A stretch of DNA of 8,845 nt from an uncultured Clostridium sp. Lineage in GTDB: Bacteria; Bacillota; Clostridia; TANB77; CAG-508. The notes beneath the pieces are model-generated. The model searched no databases and had not been told where the DNA came from. It saw only the letters and a program-made list of their open reading frames with translations. A program made the translations under genes and the position numbers. The DNA is taken from the NCBI GenBank assembly GCA_947057505.1, contig CAMSEM010000048.1, positions 1 to 8,845 on the forward strand, read 5' to 3'. This document shows, piece by piece, positions 1 to 5,725 of this stretch; position 1 is the stretch's first letter, and each line of letters begins with the position of its first letter.

Positions 1-2
1 AT

Positions 3-41
3 AAGCCAAGAAATTTAGCAAAATCTGTTACGGTAGAATAA
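3..41 (+). CDS. possible C-terminal tail of a truncated plus-strand gene
   Basis: One plus-strand frame is open from the window edge to a TAA at 39-41, reading KPRNLAKSVTVE. A strong hairpin with a T-rich tail follows 28 bases later, as expected after the end of a transcription unit. The fragment is too short to name a family, and an open stretch of 12 codons can arise by chance. The only support is the open frame plus the terminator. Confidence 0.25.
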   Translation, partial: KPRNLAKSVTVE

Positions 42-69
42 TATGAAAGTTAATAATAAATAATAGTTA

Positions 70-109
70 GCCCCGTTGTTCATAATATAAACAACGGGGC
101 ATTTGTTTT
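70..109. terminator. bidirectional rho-independent terminator
   Basis: Perfect 11-bp GC-rich inverted repeat: gccccgttgtt at 70-80 and aacaacggggc at 90-100, with a 9-base loop. The plus side continues atttgtttt. The minus side is also T-rich when read in that direction (taactattattt). It sits between the end of a plus-strand unit from the left edge and the end of the minus-strand lipoprotein gene, so it probably ends both. Confidence 0.85.
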
Positions 110-123
110 AGGCATTTTAAGTT

Positions 124-753
124 TTACTTTATCATGTTAGTATCTAACACCATGTAGGTTGCTCTGTGAATGTACAAAGCTTTACCATCAATGTTAAGTT
201 TTGTAGTTTTTGGCAAATCATCAGGAATATCCCAATATACTGTCTTACCACCATAAACTGCAATTGGAACTCCCATTTGAGAACAAACAATAACTACCTT
301 GCCTGTTCCCAAAACATTTTTTATCTTGTTAATATTCCTGTCTACAATATTAACAGATCCACCACTGGTTTCGATTGTTTCTGGCAGTTGAAAGTCTTCC
401 AACTTGTTTAGACCTTCTTCTGTGAAAATAATGGTACTACCTGTTGCAGGAATTTGGTGCCCATCTACTGTTAATGTAACAACACTAGAGAGCTCATAGT
501 TTGTAGTTTCTTGCCCTTCTGCATTAATAGATTGTGTTTGGGTATAATTTGCTTCAAGCCCAACTTTTTTACCATCTATGGTAAGAATATTGCTCCCCAT
601 ATGGTCATAAAAGTCAATTGTGAAGTTATTGCCAATGAGGTCTCCTTTAATATTTTTTACCTCATTGTCAAGCCACCCACAACCGCCAAGCATACCTCCC
701 ATGGCGCAAATAAGTACAATAAAAACTACCTTCCGTGCAAATTTGTTTTTCAT
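124..753 (-). CDS. DUF5052-like lipoprotein
   Basis: A 209-residue secreted lipoprotein of unknown function. Residues 1-24 form a type II signal peptide: positive N-terminus (KNKFARK), a hydrophobic core from V9, and the lipobox L22-G23-G24-C25, so the mature protein should carry a lipid on Cys25 and sit on the outer face of the membrane. The mature part starts GWLDNEVKNIKGDLIGNNF, a pattern I associate with the DUF5052 family of Firmicutes; this is from memory, not a search. The rest is rich in beta-type segments (LTIDGKKV, VVTLTVDGHQI, KLNIDGKALYI) with no catalytic motif that I recognise. The start is the ATG at 753, preceded by TAGGAGGA with about 7 bases of spacing. It has its own strong promoter at 825-853 and ends at the hairpin at 70-100. 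It follows bofA but need not depend on the bofA transcript. Confidence 0.8.
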   Translation of the reverse strand: MKNKFARKVVFIVLICAMGGMLGGCGWLDNEVKNIKGDLIGNNFTIDFYDHMGSNILTIDGKKVGLEANYTQTQSINAEGQETTNYELSSVVTLTVDGHQIPATGSTIIFTEEGLNKLEDFQLPETIETSGGSVNIVDRNINKIKNVLGTGKVVIVCSQMGVPIAVYGGKTVYWDIPDDLPKTTKLNIDGKALYIHRATYMVLDTNMIK

Positions 754-824
754 GCTGCATTCCTCCTAATGTTTTTTCATTTGCAGACTTAAATGCTAAA
801 ACTTTTTTAGAGTTTATCCTTTTT

Positions 825-853
825 ATTATATCATCATGTTCACATAAAGTCAA
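825..853 (-). promoter_or_regulatory. sigmaA-type promoter of the lipoprotein gene
   Basis: Read on the minus strand: TTGACT (853-848), a 17-base spacer, then TATAAT (830-825). This is 11 of 12 consensus bases at ideal spacing. Transcription should start near 818, giving a leader of about 65 bases before the ATG at 753. The -35 box contains the TGA stop of bofA (852-850), so the two genes are packed as tightly as possible while keeping separate promoters. Confidence 0.8.
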
Positions 854-1110
854 ATAAATAATTTTAGCACTATAAGTAATATCGCCCCTGGAACACCTAA
901 AATTCCTACTAAAAGTGAAGTTCCTATATTAAGTCCTATATGAAAACCCAAACTTCCGCCTATTAAATTAATTAGAAAAATAAGTATTCCACCTAAAATA
1001 GAATTAAATACTAATTTTAAAATTGCTTTTATTGGAATAGAAAATACTCTACCAATTATCCATAAAACAATGATACATGCTAAAATAACAAATCCATTAG
1101 AAAAGTCCAA
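850..1110 (-). CDS. bofA: BofA-family inhibitor of pro-sigmaK processing
   Basis: An 86-residue, very hydrophobic membrane protein. In Bacillus, BofA holds the protease SpoIVFB inactive in the outer forespore membrane until engulfment is complete, delaying sigmaK activation. Visible family features are the RVFSIPIKAI segment (21-30), a conserved-looking N36 and G40-G41, the NLIGG stretch (48-52), and the terminal GILGVPGAILLIVLKLF (69-85). Hydrophobic segments span about 7-25, 38-52 and 64-86. The only sensible start is TTG at 1110: two codons upstream in frame is a TAG. GGTGAT lies 5 bases before the TTG and can pair with the 16S rRNA tail; an AAAAGG lies further up. It is 55 bases downstream of yaaL, the same neighbour as in Bacillus recR-yaaL-bofA. 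Presence of bofA suggests a spore-forming ancestry but does not prove sporulation. Confidence 0.85.
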   Translation of the reverse strand: MDFSNGFVILACIIVLWIIGRVFSIPIKAILKLVFNSILGGILIFLINLIGGSLGFHIGLNIGTSLLVGILGVPGAILLIVLKLFI

Positions 1111-1154
1111 CTTCTATCACCATACCTTTTAGTAATAATTATGATAGAAATTGG
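1107..1154 (-). promoter_or_regulatory. hairpin covering the bofA ribosome-binding site and start codon
   Basis: Bases 1107-1119 and 1142-1154 are an inverted repeat with 12 of 13 pairs and a 22-base loop. In the minus-strand mRNA the 3' arm contains the end of GGUGAU and the UUG start codon (1110-1108), while an AAAAGG lies in the loop. If folded, the hairpin would block initiation at bofA. It has no T-tract on the minus strand, so it does not look like a terminator. The regulatory role is inferred. Confidence 0.45.
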
Positions 1155-1165
1155 ACAAATATGAC

Positions 1166-1441
1166 TTATCCTACTTGATTTCTTCTAAAATATATTTCTT
1201 CAATCATCTCTAATGAAATACCTTTTTGTTTGGCTTTGTTTACCAAAAAATCTAATTTGCTTTTGCTTGCTTTTATTTGGTAAACATAGTAATCTACCAA
1301 TCCAAGTTCTGCTGTTTCAAAATTTTTATTTGCTAAGTCTAATTCTCTTTTTGTTTTTAATACACTCATAATTAGCTCAATTTTCTTTTCTTCTTCTGTT
1401 TTATCTATAACAAGTTCTTCTTTTTGAAAGTCTTCTTGCAT
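1166..1441 (-). CDS. yaaL: YaaL-like DUF2508 protein
   Basis: A 91-residue soluble, highly charged protein of unknown function. The recognisable core is the segment LVDYYVYQIKASKSKLDFLVNKAKQ (about residues 48-72), which fits the YaaL/DUF2508 pattern of a short helical protein with YxYQI followed by a lysine-rich helix. Residues 5-45 (EELVIDKTEEEKKIEL onward) are predicted helical by composition. The ATG at 1441 has GGGAGGA about 6 bases upstream. The call is strengthened by position: it lies directly upstream of bofA, as in Bacillus. recR, which precedes yaaL in Bacillus, is not present here; the gene upstream is a cation exchanger instead. Transcription should begin at the promoter at 1508-1536 and continue into bofA. 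Confidence 0.75.
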   Translation of the reverse strand: MQEDFQKEELVIDKTEEEKKIELIMSVLKTKRELDLANKNFETAELGLVDYYVYQIKASKSKLDFLVNKAKQKGISLEMIEEIYFRRNQVG

Positions 1442-1507
1442 GTAGTTTCCTCCCTATTTGCTTTTGTAGTTTATTTTCTTATTACTAGTATATTCCAAAA
1501 TTTTCTT

Positions 1508-1536
1508 TTTATACATTTTTATGGGTATATTATCAA
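1508..1536 (-). promoter_or_regulatory. sigmaA-type promoter of yaaL-bofA
   Basis: Read on the minus strand: TTGATA (1536-1531), a 17-base spacer, TATAAA (1513-1508). This is 10 of 12 consensus bases. Transcription should start near 1501, about 60 bases before the yaaL ATG. It separates yaaL-bofA from the exchanger gene upstream, after which I see no terminator. Confidence 0.65.
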
Positions 1537-1570
1537 TTTCAATAAAAATTATAAAGACTATGAACTGTAA

Positions 1571-2419
1571 TTATATTCTAACCAAACTATAAATTAAAAT
1601 GGCAATAGATTGAATAGCAAATAAATTTAAAATATTAGAAGTTAGTAAATTATTTGTTGCCTCTACTACCCCCTCTTTTGCATTTTCTTGTTTCTTATGA
1701 TGTTTTTGAGATTCAAAGAAAGTAATAAGTTCTGGAATACTTGTAATAAAACCTAACAAAATACCTATCACAAATTGAGATATTCCAAAACTTACACATA
1801 AGCTTTCTAGGGTAGTACTAAGCATATTTCCAACTAGATAGAGCATAATTGCAATTAGTAGTAAAAAAACACTATACTTTGCAATTACCTTCTTTTTTCC
1901 TCTTATCCATTTTGCTTCTTCTTCAATTTCTGCATTTTGTTCATGATTGCTATTTAAATATAATTTGTGTGCATGGTTGTTTACAAAATAGAATAATAAA
2001 AACAATAAAATAAAAATAGGTACTATACTTACTGTATATTCTATTTTAGCAGCTAATAGCACAATTGGTATTAAAATAGTAAGGAATACCATAATTAAAT
2101 CTATTTTTAGAGCTTTGTTTGAAAGTACTCTTTGATTTTTATTTAAAAAAACTGCTGCTAAGTATTGCACTACATTAATTACATTAGAGCTAATAATATT
2201 ATAGCTACTAGCTTGAATTAATCCTGTAAAAGCTGAAAACGATACTGTTAGAAGTTCTGGTACAGATGTTGCAACTCCTGCAATGTTTCCTACAGTTTTT
2301 GCTTTTAAATTCAAACTTTCTGCTAGTTTTCTAATTACTGTTACTAATAGGTATTTTGAAATAACAACAATTAGTCCAGCATAAAAAATAAATTGCAAAA
2401 ATTCCCAAATAAGTTCCAT
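1571..2419 (-). CDS. CaCA-family sodium/calcium-type exchanger
   Basis: A 282-residue polytopic membrane protein with two similar halves, as in cation/Ca2+ exchangers. Each half carries an alpha-repeat: NIAGVATSVPELLT (about 45-58) followed by ISSNVINV (76-83), and GFITSIPELITFF (223-235) followed by NNLLTSNILNLF (256-267). The glutamates in the two SVPEL/SIPEL motifs (E55 and E230) correspond to the ion-binding acidic residues of the family. The halves are joined by a charged loop (about 147-182). The protein is slightly shorter than the usual 310-350 residues, and the GNVVGSN motif of the first repeat is degenerate, so ion specificity cannot be read off. An in-frame ATG exists at 2446, but the ATG at 2419 has GGGAGG 7 bases upstream (taagggaggcaaat), whereas the earlier one has none, so I chose 2419. 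Confidence 0.85.
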   Translation of the reverse strand: MELIWEFLQFIFYAGLIVVISKYLLVTVIRKLAESLNLKAKTVGNIAGVATSVPELLTVSFSAFTGLIQASSYNIISSNVINVVQYLAAVFLNKNQRVLSNKALKIDLIMVFLTILIPIVLLAAKIEYTVSIVPIFILLFLLFYFVNNHAHKLYLNSNHEQNAEIEEEAKWIRGKKKVIAKYSVFLLLIAIMLYLVGNMLSTTLESLCVSFGISQFVIGILLGFITSIPELITFFESQKHHKKQENAKEGVVEATNNLLTSNILNLFAIQSIAILIYSLVRI

Positions 2420-2544
2420 ATTTGCCTCCCTTAATTTTTTGTACATAAATAAAATAGAAATATTAATTATTCCTATTTTACCCCAAAATGTATGAGTTTA
2501 TCTAGCTAAATAGCAAAATCTTTTCATTTTTGTTATACTTACAA

Positions 2545-2584
2545 ATAAGGCTATTAACTAATTTGTTAATAGCCTTATCTTTTA
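2545..2584 (-). terminator. terminator of the oxidoreductase-Nudix-kinase unit
   Basis: Perfect 14-bp inverted repeat: ataaggctattaac at 2545-2558 and gttaatagccttat at 2565-2578, with the 6-base loop taattt. It lies 10 bases beyond the stop of the minus-strand kinase gene. The minus-strand tail (ttgtaagtat) is only weakly T-rich; the plus side is more T-rich, but no plus-strand gene ends here. It separates the kinase unit from the exchanger gene. Confidence 0.75.
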
Positions 2585-2588
2585 TCAC

Positions 2589-3299
2589 TTATCTTTCATC
2601 CTCTTCTTTTCTAGTAGCTTGTCTATCTAAATTAGTTAATTGTATAACCTTATTTGCAATTTCTTCTGGTGCTTTATCTAAGCAGTCTACAAGAAATAGA
2701 TTTGGATAATTTCTTAGAGCATTATATGTATCTATATATAATCTTTGCGAAATAATGGATTCTTTGTCAAATTCATCTACTACTTCTCGACTAAAAACTC
2801 TATTATATAAAACATCTTCATTAGATAAATATAAAAACACTAGTTTCTTTGATGGATTATTTCTTAGATATGTTTCAACTCTTTGTATTCTTTCTTTCCT
2901 TGAACGATATGTTTTCATAGATCTTGTTACTTCTTCTACTGCTCTATCTTGTGTAAGTAATCCATTTTTTGCTAGTTCTTTAACTAGGGTAGTCTTTCCA
3001 ACTCCATCACTTCCTTCTATAACAATATTAGTATTTTTCAAACTTCCTTGTAATATATTATTTACATTGTACTTTCTATTCCCTGTGACTTCAAGTAGGT
3101 TCTTATTATTTTCTATGCTAGAATCATTAGGAATATAAAATAATCTTATTACACCTTGTACATTAATACTATAAAACAAATCATATTTTTCTAAAGTAAC
3201 TTCTTTCCCGCTCATAAAAACGGTATTTTTCTTAAGAATGCTTTTGCCTAAAAGAAAATTACTTTCGGCACCATCTTTTAATATTATGTAAGTTTTCAT
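2589..3299 (-). CDS. P-loop kinase, thymidylate-kinase-like core with extra N-terminal region
   Basis: A 236-residue protein. Residues 91-222 look like a thymidylate/deoxynucleoside kinase core: strand NIVIEG, the P-loop GSDGVGKTT (96-104), then LVFLYLSNEDVLYNRV (153-168), a usual helix-after-strand pattern, and IISQRLYIDTYNAL (182-195), which matches the late helix of dTMP kinases. The canonical DR(Y/F) motif and a clear lid are not visible, so the acceptor may not be dTMP. Residues 1-88 are not part of the kinase fold; they contain several beta-type segments (TYIILKDG, VIRLFYIPN) and I do not recognise them. The last residues (RQATRKEEDER) are highly charged. The ATG at 3299 has GAAAGGGAAA upstream. 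It is the third gene after the oxidoreductase and Nudix genes, with an 81-base gap, and is followed by a hairpin. A nucleotide or nucleoside substrate is likely but unproven. Confidence 0.7.
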   Translation of the reverse strand: MKTYIILKDGAESNFLLGKSILKKNTVFMSGKEVTLEKYDLFYSINVQGVIRLFYIPNDSSIENNKNLLEVTGNRKYNVNNILQGSLKNTNIVIEGSDGVGKTTLVKELAKNGLLTQDRAVEEVTRSMKTYRSRKERIQRVETYLRNNPSKKLVFLYLSNEDVLYNRVFSREVVDEFDKESIISQRLYIDTYNALRNYPNLFLVDCLDKAPEEIANKVIQLTNLDRQATRKEEDER

Positions 3300-3380
3300 A
3301 GTATTTCCCTTTCCATTTGATAAAATTCCTATTGCATTTCTTGTATTAATTTTACATAAAACAATCCATTTGCATTCTTT

Positions 3381-3914
3381 CTATTTTCTATTTAAAATAT
3401 AATAACTTAGTATTTTTTCATCTCTTTTTATAATGAATTTTGTATTATATAAATCGCTATATTGAGAAGGTATTAATTTATTATAACTTTCCTTTATTTT
3501 TTTTAATGCTTCTTCGGTATTACACCAACATAGCTTTGCCCCTTCCTCTTCTTCTTCTTCTGTAAGATGTAACTGCTGTGTATCTTTTGCTACTTCTGCA
3601 ACATACACATAAGATACTTGTGTAAAATTATCTCTTGTTCTTTCTTCTTCTATATATCCTAATTCTGCAATTACTTCTATTTCACACCCAGCTTCTTCTA
3701 ATACTTCTCTTTTTAATGCTTGATTAAGTGATTCTCCTTCATCAACACCTCCACCTATTAGCTTATATTCATTCTTTTTTGCTTTATGTAATAATGCCAT
3801 CTCTCCTTTTCCATTTAATAAAATTGTTCTAACAGCAATTCTTTTGCTAGGTTCATTCATTATTTTTGTTTGTTCTCCTATGTCTGTATCTGTAACTTTG
3901 CTAATTAATTCCAT
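3381..3914 (-). CDS. Nudix hydrolase
   Basis: A 177-residue Nudix-fold pyrophosphohydrolase that should cleave a nucleoside diphosphate linked to another group (NDP-X). The full Nudix box is at residues 55-77, fitting GX5EX7REUXEEXGU: G55, E61, R69-E70, E73-E74 and G76. The final position is Cys77 rather than an aliphatic residue. E70, E73 and E74 should bind the metal. Before it, RTILLNGKGEMALLHK (29-44) is the usual leading beta hairpin. An acidic run EEEEEEG (119-125) precedes LCWCNTEEALKKI, the typical late strand and helix. The C-terminal 40 residues are not diagnostic, so the substrate is unknown. The ATG at 3914 has GAGGTAA about 4 bases upstream. It starts 26 bases after the oxidoreductase stop, so the two are almost certainly co-transcribed, and the kinase gene follows. 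Confidence 0.9.
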   Translation of the reverse strand: MELISKVTDTDIGEQTKIMNEPSKRIAVRTILLNGKGEMALLHKAKKNEYKLIGGGVDEGESLNQALKREVLEEAGCEIEVIAELGYIEEERTRDNFTQVSYVYVAEVAKDTQQLHLTEEEEEEGAKLCWCNTEEALKKIKESYNKLIPSQYSDLYNTKFIIKRDEKILSYYILNRK

Positions 3915-3940
3915 AACATTACCTCTTTTCTTATTTATTA

Positions 3941-5194
3941 TTAAATTACTCCTTGCATATTGACTTTCTTTTCTCCACTAACCTTCTTATTAATGGATAA
4001 GCACATATTATATAATAGTTCCATTGCTAATTTATGTTCTAATAAATCAGCTTTTTTTAAATTACCTGTAAGAAAATCTAATACAAATTCTTCTCTTGAT
4101 AATTCATTATATCCATGAAAATTATCTAACTCTATTTCATTATATAATTCACAGAGTTGTATTTTTTCAAAAGTTTTTCCTCCAATAAGTTCTGAATTCC
4201 TAAAAATATAAATATCAAAATGCTCTAGTCCACCACACTCATGCTCTTCTGCAAAATCTCTTCTATCCTTAATTTCTTTAGACTGATAGCTATGCACCTG
4301 TATATTTAATAATGGTCCCATCTGTATCGTTAATGTTTCATGTCTAATTCTACCATTTCCTTTATAAGTATTCTCCTTTGTTTGAATCCATGCCCTTCTT
4401 GAAAATCCATTTTGTAATAAATTAATGTTTGCAGTTGTAATTACCCTGTTTTCTTTGTTCTTAAATTGCATTAACGAATAGACATCTTTTTCACCATAAT
4501 CTTCATATGCTTCTTCATGAATATCATTTTTATAAAATTCCGGAATGACTTGTCCCTTAAATAAATTTAGTATATCCTCTTTAGTAATACTTGCTAAATC
4601 ATCTACTAAATCAAATTTATAGTTACTCATATCTACACTTGTAATCTCTTTATCTTTTGACAAAAATTTATTTAATTTTATAAATTCTGCCAACAAATCA
4701 ATAAAATGATATCCACTATGAAATAACTTTCCATATCCATACTTGTATGGATGATTTTCTATATTATAATCATGTGGCATCATCCATTTACCATCACAAT
4801 GATAAATATTGATATAAGTAAGTGGAACATTGTATTTCTCAATAATCTCTTTTACTAATGATTGTATATACATGTATCCTTTATGAAATCTTCTTTGACA
4901 CATAATATTACATGTAATTTTATCCCTTTGCTTTTCATAAATCGAAGTTAATTCATTATATTGTTTTTTAATCTTATTAATAGATTCTATCTCATGCATA
5001 TCTTTAACAACAGTAATTGGTTTGTCCGATAGTACACTTATTCCATTTTGAAGGAAAAATTTCAAGTAAGAAAAATGTGCTTTTGGTTCTGTAGAAATAA
5101 TAGCATACTCTATATTTAACTCTTTTACTTTATTAAGTAATTCATTTGCAACTTTATTATCTAATACTTCATTATCTCTTTGCATTACAGGCAC
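3941..5194 (-). CDS. Gfo/Idh/MocA-like oxidoreductase, apparently missing its N-terminal part
   Basis: The 417 residues from GTG at 5194 resemble a Gfo/Idh/MocA NAD(P)-dependent oxidoreductase. EYAIISTEPKAHFSYLKFFL (29-48) is the family's strand-H-helix segment, and GISVLSDKPIT (51-61) corresponds to the GKHVxxEKPxa motif, with the catalytic-type Lys58. HSGYHFIDLLAEF (159-171) fits the (G)xHxxD motif of the second domain. What is missing is the beginning: full-length relatives start about 60-90 residues earlier with the dinucleotide-binding GxGxxG. The frame is open upstream only to a TAA at 5279-5281 and includes plausible sequence (KIKDYLKEQNINTELFLV) but no ATG, GTG or TTG before 5194. The GTG and the ATG at 5185 have no Shine-Dalgarno site. 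It may be a 5'-truncated pseudogene, use a rare start (such as ATT at 5215), or be a variant. The rest of the frame is intact, which suggests recent damage or continued use. The Nudix and kinase genes follow in the same unit. Confidence 0.7.
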   Translation of the reverse strand: MPVMQRDNEVLDNKVANELLNKVKELNIEYAIISTEPKAHFSYLKFFLQNGISVLSDKPITVVKDMHEIESINKIKKQYNELTSIYEKQRDKITCNIMCQRRFHKGYMYIQSLVKEIIEKYNVPLTYINIYHCDGKWMMPHDYNIENHPYKYGYGKLFHSGYHFIDLLAEFIKLNKFLSKDKEITSVDMSNYKFDLVDDLASITKEDILNLFKGQVIPEFYKNDIHEEAYEDYGEKDVYSLMQFKNKENRVITTANINLLQNGFSRRAWIQTKENTYKGNGRIRHETLTIQMGPLLNIQVHSYQSKEIKDRRDFAEEHECGGLEHFDIYIFRNSELIGGKTFEKIQLCELYNEIELDNFHGYNELSREEFVLDFLTGNLKKADLLEHKLAMELLYNMCLSINKKVSGEKKVNMQGVI

Positions 5195-5264
5195 TAAAAA
5201 TAGTTCAGTATTAATATTTTGTTCTTTTAAATAGTCCTTTATTTTTTTATAACATTTGTTAATA

Positions 5265-5293
5265 ATGCTATTACATTTTTATTCGCTTGTCAA
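5265..5293 (-). promoter_or_regulatory. candidate promoter before the truncated oxidoreductase gene
   Basis: Read on the minus strand: TTGACA (5293-5288), a 17-base spacer, TAGCAT (5270-5265). The -35 is perfect and the -10 matches 4 of 6. Transcription would start near 5258, too far in to make the missing N-terminal region of the oxidoreductase. An AAAGGA at 5240-5235 lies downstream, but no standard start codon sits at a suitable distance from it. Function is inferred from sequence only. Confidence 0.45.
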
Positions 5294-5334
5294 TGTTTTA
5301 TGTAAAATTTATTCTTGTTTGTGAAATAAACTAT

Positions 5335-5383
5335 TTGTTACTGGATAATGGTTCAATTATTAGTAAGCATTATCAAGTAACAA
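5335..5383. repeat. 16-bp inverted repeat between divergent promoters
   Basis: ttgttactggataatg (5335-5350) is the reverse complement of cattatcaagtaacaa (5368-5383) except for one base, with a 17-base spacer. It lies between the minus-strand promoter (-35 at 5288-5293) and the serS-operon promoter (-35 at 5411). Neither side has a strong T-tract, so a terminator is not the obvious reading. It could be an operator, a decayed terminator, or a leftover of an insertion or deletion event. Confidence 0.6.
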
Positions 5384-5410
5384 TTACTTCATAAAAATTT
5401 TGCATTCGTA

Positions 5411-5439
5411 TTGAATTTTTTTGCATAAAGTGTTAGAAT
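5411..5439 (+). promoter_or_regulatory. sigmaA-type promoter of the T-box/serS operon
   Basis: TTGAAT (5411-5416), a 17-base spacer, TAGAAT (5434-5439): 9 of 12 consensus bases at ideal spacing. Transcription should start near 5446, which gives a leader of about 255 bases up to the leader terminator, the usual length for a T-box. Confidence 0.7.
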
Positions 5440-5445
5440 AAATGG

Positions 5446-5698
5446 CATAATGATAAAGGCGTTTAACAAGAGAATAGTAATAAGTAATATTTTATTTAGA
5501 GAGACTATGGTTGGTGCAAATAGTTTAAAATAGCTTATGAATCCACTCTTTAGTAGCTTTTTGTGATGAGCAAAACCGTTTGATGCTCGGTTATAGGCAT
5601 TGTGAAGATATTTATGGAATTTTTTATTTTTCATAAATAATTAAGGTGGTACCGTGAGAAATATACCTCGCCCTTATTTGATATGGGGGCGAGTTTTT
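5446..5698 (+). promoter_or_regulatory. serine-specific T-box riboswitch
   Basis: All T-box parts can be found. Stem I: AAGAG 5468-5472 with CTCTT 5546-5550, ATAAG 5480-5484 with CTTAT 5534-5538, TATTTTA 5488-5494 with TAAAATA 5526-5532, and ACTAT 5504-5508 with ATAGT 5520-5524, capped by the typical loop GGTTGGTGCAA (5509-5519). The AGAGAG bulge lies at 5498-5503. The specifier loop reads TGAA-TCC-A, giving the serine codon TCC at 5542-5544. Stem II is a pseudoknot: GAGCA 5568-5572 with TGCTC 5584-5588, and loop bases AACC 5574-5577 with GGTT 5589-5592. Stem III: ATTTATG 5610-5616 with CATAAAT 5632-5638. Antiterminator: TAAGG 5642-5646 with CCTTA 5672-5676 and GTGAG 5654-5658 with CTCGC 5667-5671, leaving the bulge TGGTACC (5647-5653) to bind the tRNA 3' end. 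By family knowledge, uncharged tRNA-Ser should stabilise the antiterminator and switch on the operon. Confidence 0.96.
5667..5698 (+). terminator. T-box leader terminator
   Basis: CTCGCCC (5667-5673) pairs with GGGCGAG (5687-5693), followed by TTTTT at 5694-5698. The 5' arm is the same segment that the antiterminator uses, so the two folds exclude each other. This is the premature stop taken when tRNA-Ser is charged. Confidence 0.93.
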
Positions 5699-5725
5699 AA
5701 ATTTTTAAGAAAGGTGGAAGATAGA

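Noticed and set aside
166..792. Two plus-strand frames opposite the lipoprotein gene
   Set aside because: Opposite a gene with a clear lipobox, ribosome-binding site and promoter; no start signals and no family features.
668..853. Minus-strand frame of 61 codons across the lipoprotein promoter
   Set aside because: It overlaps the lipoprotein start out of frame, has no ribosome-binding site and covers the promoter; no family resemblance.
2450..2480. 8-bp A/T inverted repeat upstream of the exchanger gene
   Set aside because: Short and made almost only of A and T; expected by chance in sequence this AT-rich.
2755..3138. Plus-strand frame of 127 codons inside the kinase gene
   Set aside because: Serine/leucine/phenylalanine-rich translation typical of the reverse of an AT-rich gene; no start signal, while the minus strand encodes a recognisable kinase.
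5221..5400. Displaced Rossmann start of the oxidoreductase in another frame (simple frameshift)
   Set aside because: The minus-strand frames upstream carry early stops and no GxGxxG-like pattern, so a single frameshift does not explain the missing part.
5389..5634. Minus-strand open frame of 81 codons with a hydrophobic stretch
   Set aside because: It is antisense to the T-box leader, whose stems account for the sequence on the plus strand. There is no Shine-Dalgarno site before its ATG, and it reads through Stems I to III.
5654..5725. Upstream extension of the DUF1653 frame from GTG at 5654
   Set aside because: These 24 codons are the T-box antiterminator and terminator; the ribosome-binding site is at 5711-5717, next to the ATG at 5726.
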